Assembly (NCBI GenBank): GCA_035645555.1
Contig: DASQMI010000098.1
Span: 18,362-82,361 of the forward strand
Origin: Lysobacter_F sp035645555
Lineage (GTDB): Bacteria > Pseudomonadota > Gammaproteobacteria > Xanthomonadales > Xanthomonadaceae
Direction of reading: 5' to 3'
DNA: 64,000 nucleotides
Both the position numbers and the translations under genes were made by a program. Below are positions 1 to 8,241 of this stretch, one piece after another. How positions within the stretch are numbered: position 1 is the stretch's first letter; each line of letters starts with the position of its first letter. Under the pieces are notes generated by a model, which saw only the letters and a list, made by a program, of their open reading frames with translations, was not told the origin of the DNA and did not search any database.

Positions 1-1
1 G

Positions 2-1570
2 GCCGCGTGGCTGCGTGCCGCCGCACCGCCGTGGCTGCTCGACCTCGTGCCGGCATACGCCAGCCTCGGCGTGTTCTTCGACCCGGAACGGGCCCCCGCC
101 GAGGCCGTGCGCCGGCAGCTCGAGGACGCGCTGGCCTCGGCGCCGGCATCGCCTGCACCGCACGCCGGCCGCGAGGTCGAGGTGCCGGTCCGCTACGGCG
201 GCGCGTACGGTCCGGATCTCGAGGACGCCGCGCGCGAACTGGGCCTGGATGCCGCCACGCTGGTGAGCCGCCATGCGGCGGGCACGTACACCGTGGCGAT
301 GATCGGCTTCGCGCCGGGGTTCCCGTACCTGCTCGGGCTCGATCCCGCGCTCGCGCTGCCGCGCCTGGCCACGCCGCGTACCCGCGTGCCGGCGGGCAGC
401 GTGGCGATCGGCGGCGCGCAGACCGGCATCTATCCGCGCGACAGCCCCGGTGGCTGGCGCCTGCTCGGCCGCACGCCGCTGACACTGTTCGATCCGCAGC
501 GCGATCCGCCGGCACTGCTCGCACCCGGCGACCGCATGCGTTTCCGCCCGGTCGACGACGCTCCGCCCGCGCCGGACGAACCCGCACCGCCGCGAGCGAT
601 CCAGCACCACGCAGCACGCGCGCGCGTGCTCGCGCCGGGGCCGCTGACCACGGTGCAGGATCTCGGCCGGCGCGGCTGGCGGCATCTCGGCGTCGGGCTG
701 GCAGGCGCGCTCGATCCGGATGCCGCGGCGCTCGCCAACCATCTGGTCGGCAACCCGACCGAGGCCGCGCTGCTGGAATGCACGCTGCGCGGGCCGAGCC
801 TCGCGTTCGATCGACCGACACGGATCGCGCTGTGCGGCGCGCAGGCCGAGCTGCGCTTCGAGGACGAGGACGGCATCGTCACCGCGCTGCCCTGCGGTCG
901 GCCGGTAACGCTGCCGCGCGGCGTGCTGCACGTCGGTGCGCTACGGGGCGGCGCACGCGCATGGCTCGCGATCGCCGGTGGCGTCGCGGTGCCTGCGGTG
1001 CTGGGCAGCCGCAGCACCGACCTGCGCGGTGGTTTCGGCGGGCTCCACGGACGCGCGCTGCAGCGCGACGACGAACTGCCGCTCGGCGAAGCGGCGTGCG
1101 ACGACGTCGCACTGCCGCGCGCGCCGCACTGGTGGATCGACTTCGAGGACGGCGTGCCGGCCGATGCGCCGCTGCGCTTCGTGCCGACCGATCCGGCCGC
1201 GGCCGCGCTCGAACCTCCCACCTGGCGCGTGGACGCGCGCAGCAACCGCCAGGGCGTGCGCCTCGACGGCGCGCCGCTGGCGTTGGAGGCCGCCGAGCAG
1301 ATCTCGGCAGCGGTGGCGCCGGGACTCATCCAATTGCCGCCCGACGGCCGGCCGATCGTGCTGCTGGCCGATGCGCAGACCACCGGCGGCTATCCGCGCC
1401 TCGGCTACGTGATCGCCGCCGACCTCCCACGGCTGGCGCGCCTGCGTCCGGGCACGCCGCTGCGGCTAGCCGCGGTGGACGAGGCAACCGCGCAGGCGGC
1501 CTGGCAGGAACGCCGCGCACGACTGGCGCGGCTGATGCTCGCCATCGACGCCCGCGTTGCCGCCCGATGA
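2..1570 (+). CDS. pxpBC: Fused 5-oxoprolinase subunits B and C (PxpB-PxpC), 5' end outside the window
   Basis: Two domains of the prokaryotic ATP-dependent 5-oxoprolinase, which opens 5-oxoproline to glutamate, lie in one reading frame. The first ~200 residues are PxpB/KipI-like (motifs FAPGFPYLLG and GGAQTGIYPRDSPGG). The rest, from about the motif GPLTTVQDLGRRGW, is PxpC/KipA-like and ends with PVVLLADAQTTGGYPR-type sequence. The reading frame is open to the left edge and the upstream residues (LLDLVPAYASLGVFFDPE) are typical of PxpB, so the GTG at 47 is internal and the true start lies before base 1. In many bacteria B and C are separate genes; fusions occur. pxpA follows after 65 bases and the whole set is read together. 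Function is assigned from family knowledge. Confidence 0.93.
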   Translation, partial: AAWLRAAAPPWLLDLVPAYASLGVFFDPERAPAEAVRRQLEDALASAPASPAPHAGREVEVPVRYGGAYGPDLEDAARELGLDAATLVSRHAAGTYTVAMIGFAPGFPYLLGLDPALALPRLATPRTRVPAGSVAIGGAQTGIYPRDSPGGWRLLGRTPLTLFDPQRDPPALLAPGDRMRFRPVDDAPPAPDEPAPPRAIQHHAARARVLAPGPLTTVQDLGRRGWRHLGVGLAGALDPDAAALANHLVGNPTEAALLECTLRGPSLAFDRPTRIALCGAQAELRFEDEDGIVTALPCGRPVTLPRGVLHVGALRGGARAWLAIAGGVAVPAVLGSRSTDLRGGFGGLHGRALQRDDELPLGEAACDDVALPRAPHWWIDFEDGVPADAPLRFVPTDPAAAALEPPTWRVDARSNRQGVRLDGAPLALEAAEQISAAVAPGLIQLPPDGRPIVLLADAQTTGGYPRLGYVIAADLPRLARLRPGTPLRLAAVDEATAQAAWQERRARLARLMLAIDARVAAR

Positions 1571-1635
1571 GGCAACGTCGCCCATGGCGTCCGGCCGTTG
1601 CCGCGCTCCGGGCGATTGCCTAGGCTCGCGGCGCG

Positions 1636-2385
1636 ATGCGGTCGATCGACCTCAACTGCGATCTCGGCGAAGGCTGCGGCGACGATGCCGCGATCGTGCC
1701 GTGGATCACCTCGGCCAGCATCGCCTGCGGTGGCCATGCCGGCGACGAACACACCATGCGCGCGACCCTGCGGCTGTGCCGTCGGCATGGCGTGGCGGCG
1801 GGCGCGCATCCCGCCTACGAGGACCGCGAGCACTTCGGACGCCGCGAACTGGAGCCGGCCCCGGACGCGCTGCGGCATTCGCTGCAGGCGCAAATCCAAC
1901 GCCTGCGCGCGATCGCCGATGCCGAAGGCGTGCGGCTGGCGCACGTCAAACCGCACGGTGCGCTGTACAACCGCGCCGCGCGCGATGCCGCGGTGGCCGA
2001 CGTGATCGTGGAGGCCGTGCGCGCGGTCGATCCGGCGCTCGCGCTGTTCGCGCTGTCGGGTTCGGTGCTGGCCGAACGGGGCGCCCACGCCGGGCTGCGC
2101 GTCGCGCACGAGGCGTTCGTCGAGCGCGGTTACGGCGCCGACGGCCATCTGCTCCCGCGCGGCACGCCCGGCGCGGTGCTGGAGACGGTGGACGCCGCGG
2201 TCGCACAGGCACGCGCGCTGGTCGCCGGCCGCCTGCGCGCGCGCCATGGCGCGCCGCTCACCGTGCGCGCCGACACCCTGTGCCTGCACGGCGACCGCGC
2301 GGATGCGGCCGCGTTCGCACGCGCACTGCACCAGGCACTGCGCGCCGACGGCGTGCGGCTGCGCGCATTCGGAGACGACGCATGA
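1636..2385 (+). CDS. pxpA: 5-oxoprolinase subunit A (LamB/YcsF family)
   Basis: 249 residues, the usual PxpA length. It starts with the family signature DLNCDLGEGCGDD and contains HVKPHGALYN about residues 98-107, the conserved active-site region. PxpA works with PxpB and PxpC to cleave 5-oxoproline using ATP in the cytoplasm. It lies between the fused pxpBC and the DUF969 gene, and its TGA overlaps the next ATG (ATGA), a sign of translational coupling. Earlier annotations call this family lactam utilisation protein LamB. Confidence 0.95.
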   Translation: MRSIDLNCDLGEGCGDDAAIVPWITSASIACGGHAGDEHTMRATLRLCRRHGVAAGAHPAYEDREHFGRRELEPAPDALRHSLQAQIQRLRAIADAEGVRLAHVKPHGALYNRAARDAAVADVIVEAVRAVDPALALFALSGSVLAERGAHAGLRVAHEAFVERGYGADGHLLPRGTPGAVLETVDAAVAQARALVAGRLRARHGAPLTVRADTLCLHGDRADAAAFARALHQALRADGVRLRAFGDDA

Positions 2386-3062
2386 ACTACTGGCCGCTGC
2401 TCGGCGTGCTCACTGTGGTGATCGGCTTCGCGCTGCGGCTCAATCCCGCGCTGGTGGTGGTGGCGTCCGGCTTCGTCACCGGGCTCGCGGCCCGGCTGTC
2501 GCCGCTGGAGGTGATCGACATCCTCGGCCGCGCATTCACCGAGAAGCGGTACCTGCTGCTGGTGCTGCTGACCCTGCCGGTGATCGGCCTGCTGGAACGG
2601 CATGGCCTCAAGGAGCATGCGCAGGCGTGGATTGCGCGCATGCGCGGGCTGACCTTGGGCTGGCTGCTGATCCTGTACCTGTTCGGGCGGCAGCTGACCG
2701 CCGCGCTCGGCCTGACCAGCCTCGGCGGACATCCGCAGACCGTACGCCCGCTGCTGGCGCCGATGGCCGAAGGTGCGGTCGAGGCGCGCCACGGCCCGCT
2801 GCCGGACGCGGAGCGCGACCAAGTGCGCGCGATGGCCGCCGGCACCGATAACGTCGGCCTGTTCTTCGGCGAGGACATCTTCATCGCGTTCGGTGCGGTG
2901 CTGCTGATCCAGGGCTTCTTCGCCGAGCACGGGATCAAACTGGAGCCGATCCAGATCGCGCTGTGGGGCATTCCCACCGCGATCTGCGCATTCGCCATCC
3001 ACACCGTGCGCGTGCTGCGCTTCCAGCGCAGGCTCGAGCGCCGGCTGGGAGCACGCCGGTGA
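2382..3062 (+). CDS. DUF969 inner-membrane protein, candidate 5-oxoproline transporter component
   Basis: 226 residues with several hydrophobic segments, including NYWPLLGVLTVVIGFALRL at the start and a second near residues 55-75. The start ATG overlaps the pxpA stop (ATGA), so I reject the much longer upstream extension of this frame. DUF969 and DUF979 proteins occur as neighbouring pairs and are recurrently found beside 5-oxoprolinase genes. The reasonable inference is a two-part permease for 5-oxoproline or a pyroglutamyl compound, but nothing in the sequence shows the substrate. Confidence 0.85.
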   Translation: MNYWPLLGVLTVVIGFALRLNPALVVVASGFVTGLAARLSPLEVIDILGRAFTEKRYLLLVLLTLPVIGLLERHGLKEHAQAWIARMRGLTLGWLLILYLFGRQLTAALGLTSLGGHPQTVRPLLAPMAEGAVEARHGPLPDAERDQVRAMAAGTDNVGLFFGEDIFIAFGAVLLIQGFFAEHGIKLEPIQIALWGIPTAICAFAIHTVRVLRFQRRLERRLGARR

Positions 3063-4012
3063 TCACGCTGACCCACGTCTACTGGCTGCTCGGCAGCTAC
3101 CTCGCGCTGACCGCCTGGCGCACCCTGCGCGATGCCGGCAATCCGCGCCGCTACACCACCGCGCTGTTCTGGGGACTGGTGGCACTGCTGCTGCTCGCCG
3201 CGGAGCATATGCCGCCGCGCGCGGTGGGCATCGCGGTGGTGGTGCTCGCGCTGCTCGCGGGCCTCGGCGGCCTGCGCACGGGGCGCTACGCGGAAAGCGC
3301 GCCGGAGCAGAAACGCGCCGACGCCGCCCGCCTCGGCAACCGGCTATTCGGCCCGGTGCTGCTGATCCCGCTGGTCACCCTGGCGGGCGTGAAGCTGCTC
3401 GCGCACGTGCGCGTGGGCGATGCGCCGCTGCTGGAAACCGCCAACGTCACCCTGGTGGCGCTCGGCATCGCCTGCGTGGTCGCGCTCGCGGCGGCCTGCC
3501 TGATGACCCGGCAGACGCCGTGGCGCGCGGTGGAGGCATCGCGCCGGCTGGTCGATGCGATCGGTTGGGCCGCGCTGCTGCCGCTGCTGCTGGCCACGCT
3601 CGGCAGCGTGTTCGAGGCCGGCGGCGTCGGCGACGCGGTCGCCGGCGTGGCGCGCGCGGTGATCCCGGTCGACAACCCGTTCGTGGTGGTGCTGGCCTAC
3701 GCGCTCGGCATGGCCGCGTTCACCGTCATCATGGGCAACGCGTTCGCGGCGTTCCCGGTGATGACCGCCGGCATCGCGCTGCCGCTGCTGGTGCAGCAGC
3801 ACGGCGCGGAACCGGCGTCGCTGGCCGCGATCGGCATGCTGTCCGGTTACTGCGGCACGCTGATGACGCCGATGGCCGCCAACTTCAACATCGTTCCCGC
3901 CGCGTTGCTGGAGCTGAAGGACCCGTACGGCGTGATCCGGGCGCAGTGGGCCACCGGCGCGCTGCTGCTGGCCTGCAACGTGGTGCTGATGTACCTGATC
4001 GCGTTCCGATGA
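3059..4012 (+). CDS. DUF979 inner-membrane protein, partner of DUF969
   Basis: 317 residues and strongly hydrophobic, with about nine candidate membrane segments. The start is a GTG whose last bases overlap the DUF969 stop codon (GTGA). A GNAFAAFPVMTAGIALP stretch around residue 225 and GTLMTPMAANFNIVPAALLE around residue 265 look like re-entrant or substrate-facing segments of an ion-coupled carrier, but this is a guess. Its own stop overlaps the pcp start (ATGA). With DUF969 it is the likely transporter part of the 5-oxoproline operon. Confidence 0.85.
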   Translation: MITLTHVYWLLGSYLALTAWRTLRDAGNPRRYTTALFWGLVALLLLAAEHMPPRAVGIAVVVLALLAGLGGLRTGRYAESAPEQKRADAARLGNRLFGPVLLIPLVTLAGVKLLAHVRVGDAPLLETANVTLVALGIACVVALAAACLMTRQTPWRAVEASRRLVDAIGWAALLPLLLATLGSVFEAGGVGDAVAGVARAVIPVDNPFVVVLAYALGMAAFTVIMGNAFAAFPVMTAGIALPLLVQQHGAEPASLAAIGMLSGYCGTLMTPMAANFNIVPAALLELKDPYGVIRAQWATGALLLACNVVLMYLIAFR

Positions 4013-4659
4013 GCGATACCGCCGCCACCGTGCTGCTGACCGGCTTCGAGCCATTCGGCGGCGAGACGATCAACCCGAGCTGGCAGGCGGTGCGCCGTCT
4101 CGACGGCGAGATCGTCGCGGGCCACGTCGTCGCCGCGCGTTGCCTGCCGGTGGAGTTCGACCGCTCGCTCGCGGTGCTGCGCGAGGCGCTCGATGCGCTG
4201 GGGCCGCGGCTGGTGCTGTGCGTCGGCCAGGCCGGCGGGCGTGCCGCGCTGTCGCTGGAGCGGGTGGCAATCAACCTCGACGACGCGCGCATTCCCGACA
4301 ACGCCGGTCGGCAACCGGTCGACGAACCGGTCGATCCGCGCGGCCCGACCGCACATTTCGCCCGCCTGCCGCTGAAGGCGATGCTCGCGGCGCTGCGCGA
4401 GGCCGGCATACCGGCGGAGATCTCCCAGACCGCCGGCACGTTCGTCTGCAACCACGTGTTCTACGGACTGATGCAGGCGCTGCCTGCGCACGTGCGCGGC
4501 GGTTTCGTCCACATTCCGTTTTGTCCCGAACAGGCTGCGTATCATCCGGGGGCGCCGAGCATGGCGCTCGACACCGTCGTCGACGCGCTGCGCATCGCCG
4601 TGCTGGTGGCGCTGACCACCGGTAACGACCTGCGCCTTGCCGCCGGCGCCGAACACTGA
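4009..4659 (+). CDS. pcp: Pyroglutamyl-peptidase I (C15 family)
   Basis: 216 residues, typical for family C15. It removes an N-terminal pyroglutamyl residue from peptides, releasing 5-oxoproline, the substrate of the Pxp enzymes encoded just upstream. The catalytic triad is visible: Glu84 in LSLERVAINLDDARIPDN, Cys147 in TFVCNHVFYG and His168 in FVHIPF. The N-terminal LLTGFEPFGG motif is conserved. The ATG overlaps the DUF979 stop. Placing the peptidase in the same operon suggests it feeds the pathway with free 5-oxoproline. Confidence 0.95.
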   Translation: MSDTAATVLLTGFEPFGGETINPSWQAVRRLDGEIVAGHVVAARCLPVEFDRSLAVLREALDALGPRLVLCVGQAGGRAALSLERVAINLDDARIPDNAGRQPVDEPVDPRGPTAHFARLPLKAMLAALREAGIPAEISQTAGTFVCNHVFYGLMQALPAHVRGGFVHIPFCPEQAAYHPGAPSMALDTVVDALRIAVLVALTTGNDLRLAAGAEH

Positions 4660-4672
4660 TCCGGAGATTCCC

Positions 4673-4969
4673 ATGCGCGTCCTTGCCCCTGCCCTGCTCA
4701 CCCTCGCCCTGCTCGCCGCCGTGCCGGCGCAGGCCGGCCTGTTCGACAAGAAGCCGGAGGTCTCCGCTGAGGAAGCCGCGCGCGCCGGCCTGCCCGCGGT
4801 GACCATCTGGGTCGATTCCTCGTGGGGCTTCCGCAACCAGGGCGCCGCCAACGCGCTCAGCCACGCGCACCAGGTGTTCGCCCGCCACGGCTACAAGGTG
4901 GTGGACGTGGCGCCGTACATCGAGAACGGCGACCTGCAGGGCTTCTTCGTCACCTACCAGAAGCCCTGA
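4673..4969 (+). CDS. Small exported protein of unknown function
   Basis: 98 residues starting at ATG 4673, preceded by CCGGAGATTCCC, which supplies a ribosome site. The N-terminus MRVLAPALLTLALLAAVPAQA is a Sec signal peptide with probable cleavage after AQA, leaving about 77 residues. The mature part contains VTIWVDSSWGFRNQGAANAL and ends FFVTYQKP; it has no cysteine. It lies 13 bases after pcp and may be cotranscribed, but I recognise no family and can give no function. Confidence 0.75.
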   Translation: MRVLAPALLTLALLAAVPAQAGLFDKKPEVSAEEAARAGLPAVTIWVDSSWGFRNQGAANALSHAHQVFARHGYKVVDVAPYIENGDLQGFFVTYQKP

Positions 4970-4975
4970 GGCGAC

Positions 4976-5545
4976 TCAGGTCTTCGGCAGCGTGACCCCG
5001 CGCTGCCCCTGGTACTTGCCGCCGCGGTCCCTGTAGGACGTCTCGCAGACCTCGTCGGACTGGTAGAACAGCATCTGCGCGACGCCCTCGCCGGCGTAGA
5101 TCTTCGCGGGCAGCGGCGTGGTGTTGCTGAACTCCAGCGTCACATGGCCTTCCCACTCCGGTTCGAGCGGCGTGACGTTGACGATGATGCCGCAGCGCGC
5201 GTAGGTGCTCTTGCCCAGGCACACCACCAGCACGTCTCGCGGGATCCGGAAGTATTCGACCGTGCGGGCCAGCGCGAACGAGTTGGGCGGGATGATGCAG
5301 ATGTCCGACTCGACGTCGACGAAGCTCTTCGGATCGAAGTTCTTCGGGTCGACGATCGTCGAATTGATGTTGGTGAAGACCTTGAACTCGCGCGAGCAGC
5401 GCACGTCGTAGCCGTAGCTCGAGGTGCCGTAGCTGACTATCGGGTGCCCGTCGGCGGCGCGCTTGACCTGGCCGGGCTCGAACGGCTCGATCATCCCGTG
5501 CTGCTCGGCCATGCGGCGGATCCAGCGGTCGCTCTTGATGGTCAT
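4976..5545 (-). CDS. dcd: dCTP deaminase
   Basis: 189 residues, the usual length. It deaminates dCTP to dUTP, the main route to dTTP in Gram-negative bacteria. Conserved features are SYGTSSYGYDVR, LGKSTYARCGIIVNVTPLEP and Glu138 in VTLEFSN, the catalytic glutamate position of the E. coli enzyme. It lies tail to tail with the small exported protein, 6 bases apart. No terminator is evident between the two convergent genes. Confidence 0.97.
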   Translation of the reverse strand: MTIKSDRWIRRMAEQHGMIEPFEPGQVKRAADGHPIVSYGTSSYGYDVRCSREFKVFTNINSTIVDPKNFDPKSFVDVESDICIIPPNSFALARTVEYFRIPRDVLVVCLGKSTYARCGIIVNVTPLEPEWEGHVTLEFSNTTPLPAKIYAGEGVAQMLFYQSDEVCETSYRDRGGKYQGQRGVTLPKT

Positions 5546-5603
5546 GCTCGGTTCCTGCGGCCGACGGGCCGGAAGCGGCAGATTGTAAAGCAGCGGTAAC
5601 GAC

Positions 5604-5630
5604 GAAGGCCCGGCACGGGGCCGGGCCTTC
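5604..5630 (-). terminator. Probable intrinsic terminator of the subtilisin-like protease gene
   Basis: GAAGGCCCGG and CCGGGCCTTC form a 10-bp stem around a 7-base loop, 21 bases downstream of the leftward protease gene stop. The T tract is weak. Confidence 0.55.
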
Positions 5631-5650
5631 GCGGACCGCCGCCTGCCGGC

Positions 5651-7027
5651 TCAGAAGCCGCTGGCGTTGAGCCGGCCGTTGGTGGCGACCTTGCCGTTGC
5701 ACGACGCGGTCGGCACCGCGCTGCCGAGAATTGCAGCCTTGATGTCGGCCGCGCCCGCGCCCGGACGGGTGGCCGCGTACAGCGCCGCCGCGCCGGTCAC
5801 GTGCGGGGTTGCCATCGACGTGCCGCTGTAACTGGCGTAGCCCGAGCTCAGCACCCCCTTGACGTTCTTCGGTACGGTCGAATACACCGCCGAACCCGGC
5901 GCGCAGATGTCCACCGTGCTGGCGCCGTAGCTGGAGAACGAGCTCATCGCGCCGCTGCTGGTGATCGAGGCCACCGCGATCACGTTGCTGTTCGGGTATT
6001 CGGACGGATAGCAGCTCGAGCCACTGTCGCAGTTGTAGGCGTCGTTGCCGGCCGCGGCGACGAACAAAATACCGGCGCGATTGGCGCGTTCGATCGCGTC
6101 CTGCAGGCCCTGCGAGAACCCGCCGCCGCCCCACGAATTGTTGGTGGCGACGATGTTGAGCCCGTGGCGGGTCTTGAGGTCGGTGATGTAGTCGACGGCC
6201 TTGATCGCGTTCGCGGTGGTCCCGCCGCGACGGCCGAGGAACTTGGCGCTGATCATCTTGATCCCGCTCCAGCACACACCGGCCACGCCCTTGCCGTTGC
6301 CGCCGGCCGCGCCGATCGTGCCGGCGACGTGCGTGCCGTGGTCGTCGCTGACGCCGCCGGAATTGATGTTGTTGCTGCCGCCGTCGAAATCCCAGCCGCG
6401 GTGGTCGTCGACGTAGCCGTTGCCGTCGTTGTCGACGCCGTCGACCGGGTCGTACGGATTGGTCCATAGGTTGCCGGCCAGATCCTCGTGCTGGTAGTAG
6501 ATGCCCTCGTCGATCACGCCGACCAGCACGTTGCTGCAGCTGGTGCGGCCCGCGGCCCATGCCTCGGCCGCCTGCGAGCCGAACGCGTTGGCCGGTGCGG
6601 ACGCGTCGCCGTACATGCCCCACAGCGAGCCGTTCGCGTAGTAGGTGTCGTTCGAGGTCGCCTGATGCTGGTATATCCAGTTGGGCTCGGCGTATTCCAC
6701 CGCCGGATTGACCGCCAGCCGCTGCACGGCAGCGCGCACATCGAGACCGGCGGGCAGCTTCAACAGCGCGAGCTCGCCGCGGCCACGGCCGCCGGCGCGC
6801 ACGGTCTCGAGCTTCTGCGCGCCGAGTCCGCGTGCGAGCGCGGCCTGGTCGGCGCTGCTCGCGCCGTCGCGGAACTTCACCAGCAATTCGCCGGCCTGGT
6901 GCGGACGGCCGGCATTCAAGGCATTCATGACGAGGTCGGGACGACCGGCAGCGTTGGCCACGGACGACAGGCCCAGCGCGGCGAAGACGGCGCAGGACAG
7001 CACGGTGGCGCGGAACGGATGCGACAT
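5651..7027 (-). CDS. Secreted subtilisin-like serine protease (S8 family)
   Basis: 458 residues from ATG 7027. MSHPFRATVLSCAVFAALGL followed by SSVANA is a Sec signal peptide. Residues ~46-120 (GELLVKFRDGASSADQAAL to YAEPNWIYQ) resemble an I9-type propeptide that would act as chaperone and inhibitor. The catalytic triad is Asp173 (VIDEG), His230 (DDHGTHVAG) and Ser404 (GTSMATPH), with Asn in the NNSWGGGG region. The chain ends shortly after the peptidase domain, so there is no C-terminal PPC or autotransporter domain. A longer N-terminal reading exists but has no signal peptide. It is likely a secreted nutrient protease. It stands alone between convergent and divergent neighbours. Confidence 0.93.
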   Translation of the reverse strand: MSHPFRATVLSCAVFAALGLSSVANAAGRPDLVMNALNAGRPHQAGELLVKFRDGASSADQAALARGLGAQKLETVRAGGRGRGELALLKLPAGLDVRAAVQRLAVNPAVEYAEPNWIYQHQATSNDTYYANGSLWGMYGDASAPANAFGSQAAEAWAAGRTSCSNVLVGVIDEGIYYQHEDLAGNLWTNPYDPVDGVDNDGNGYVDDHRGWDFDGGSNNINSGGVSDDHGTHVAGTIGAAGGNGKGVAGVCWSGIKMISAKFLGRRGGTTANAIKAVDYITDLKTRHGLNIVATNNSWGGGGFSQGLQDAIERANRAGILFVAAAGNDAYNCDSGSSCYPSEYPNSNVIAVASITSSGAMSSFSSYGASTVDICAPGSAVYSTVPKNVKGVLSSGYASYSGTSMATPHVTGAAALYAATRPGAGAADIKAAILGSAVPTASCNGKVATNGRLNASGF

Positions 7028-7179
7028 GGGTGGATGCTCCGATTTGAGAGGACGCCGCGCGTCGCCCCTTGCACGCCCAGCACGCCGACTGTACGGGCAC
7101 GCAGCGCCACCATGCCCGCTGCAGCGCAGCAGCGGCATGAACGCGTTCGGCTTCGTCGTGCGCGCGCGAAGGAGTGCGG

Positions 7180-8022
7180 TCAGAGCAGGTTGGTCGGGAT
7201 CGGCCGCGCCACCCGCGGACGCTTCCCCAGCTCCTCCAGCAGGCGCCGCGCCGCATGGCGGTACGCCTGCGCCGCGTCCGACTGCGGCTGCGCGCCGACG
7301 ATCGGCACGCCGGCATCGGACTGCTCGCGGATCGCAAGTTGCAGCGGCAGGCTTCCGAGCAGCGGCACGCCGTACTGCGCCGCCATCCGCTCGCCGCCGC
7401 CCGCACCGAACACGTGCTCGGCGTGGCCGCAGTTCGCGCACACGTGCACCGCCATGTTCTCGATCAAGCCGAGCACCGGCACCTGCACCTTCTCGAACAT
7501 CTTCAGCGCCTTGCGCGCATCCAGCGTCGCCACGTCCTGCGGCGTGGTGACGATCACCGCGCCGGCGACCGGGATCTTCTGCGCCAAGGTCAGCTGGATG
7601 TCGCCGGTGCCGGGCGGCAGGTCGACCACCAGCACGTCGAGGTCGTCCCAGCGGCTGTCGAGCAACTGGGTGAGCGCCGAGGTCGCCATCGGACCACGCC
7701 AGATCATCGGCGTATCCGGATCGACCAGCAGGCCGATCGACATCGCCTGCAGCCCGTGCGCGCGCATCGGCTCGATGGTTTTGCCGTCCGGGCTGTCCGG
7801 TCGTCCGCTGAGGCCGAGCAGGGTCGGGATGCTCGGTCCGTAGATGTCCGCGTCGAGTACGCCGACGCGCAGCCCCTCCTGCATCAGCGCCAGCGCCAGG
7901 TTCACCGCGGTGGTGGACTTCCCCACCCCGCCCTTGCCGGACGCCACGGCGACGAGATTGCGGACGTTGGGCAGCGGATTCAGGCCCGGCTGGACGGCGT
8001 GGGACGGGAGACGGGGGGACAT
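7180..8022 (-). CDS. apbC: Mrp/ApbC-type iron-sulfur cluster carrier ATPase
   Basis: 280 residues. The deviant Walker A motif GKGGVGKST is at residues 29-37, VDLPPGTGD is the switch II region and Cys195/Cys198 (CANC) form the CxxC that holds a bridging Fe-S cluster at the dimer interface. It is a cytoplasmic carrier that helps load Fe-S clusters into target proteins. It lacks the N-terminal MIP18/DUF59 domain found in the longer E. coli Mrp, starting almost directly at the ParA-like fold. In E. coli mrp is divergent from metG; here metG is 3.7 kb away, with the TonB receptor between. Confidence 0.93.
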   Translation of the reverse strand: MSPRLPSHAVQPGLNPLPNVRNLVAVASGKGGVGKSTTAVNLALALMQEGLRVGVLDADIYGPSIPTLLGLSGRPDSPDGKTIEPMRAHGLQAMSIGLLVDPDTPMIWRGPMATSALTQLLDSRWDDLDVLVVDLPPGTGDIQLTLAQKIPVAGAVIVTTPQDVATLDARKALKMFEKVQVPVLGLIENMAVHVCANCGHAEHVFGAGGGERMAAQYGVPLLGSLPLQLAIREQSDAGVPIVGAQPQSDAAQAYRHAARRLLEELGKRPRVARPIPTNLL

Positions 8023-8136
8023 GGGGTACTGCTCACGTTACTGAGGCGACGCAGGATAGAGCGCGGCGCGGGTGACTGACCAATTGAGGGTCGCTCGACG
8101 TTGCGACACACGCGTCTACCGGGCACGCACGGCGCG

Positions 8137-8151
8137 TTAACTGTGTGTTAA
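8137..8151. promoter_or_regulatory. Inverted repeat TTAAC-N5-GTTAA upstream of the TonB receptor gene
   Basis: A 5-bp-arm perfect inverted repeat in the apbC/TonB-receptor divergent intergenic region, about 90 bases before the receptor ATG. It sits in an AT-rich patch inside very GC-rich DNA and could be an operator or part of a promoter. No regulator is identified. Confidence 0.35.
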
Positions 8152-8241
8152 TTTCCCGATGGGGCAAGGACACCAAATCGTCATGGACGACAAACAAAGA
8201 AAGGCGATCCGCAGTCGTTAATTTTTATTTTTGGGGGAACA

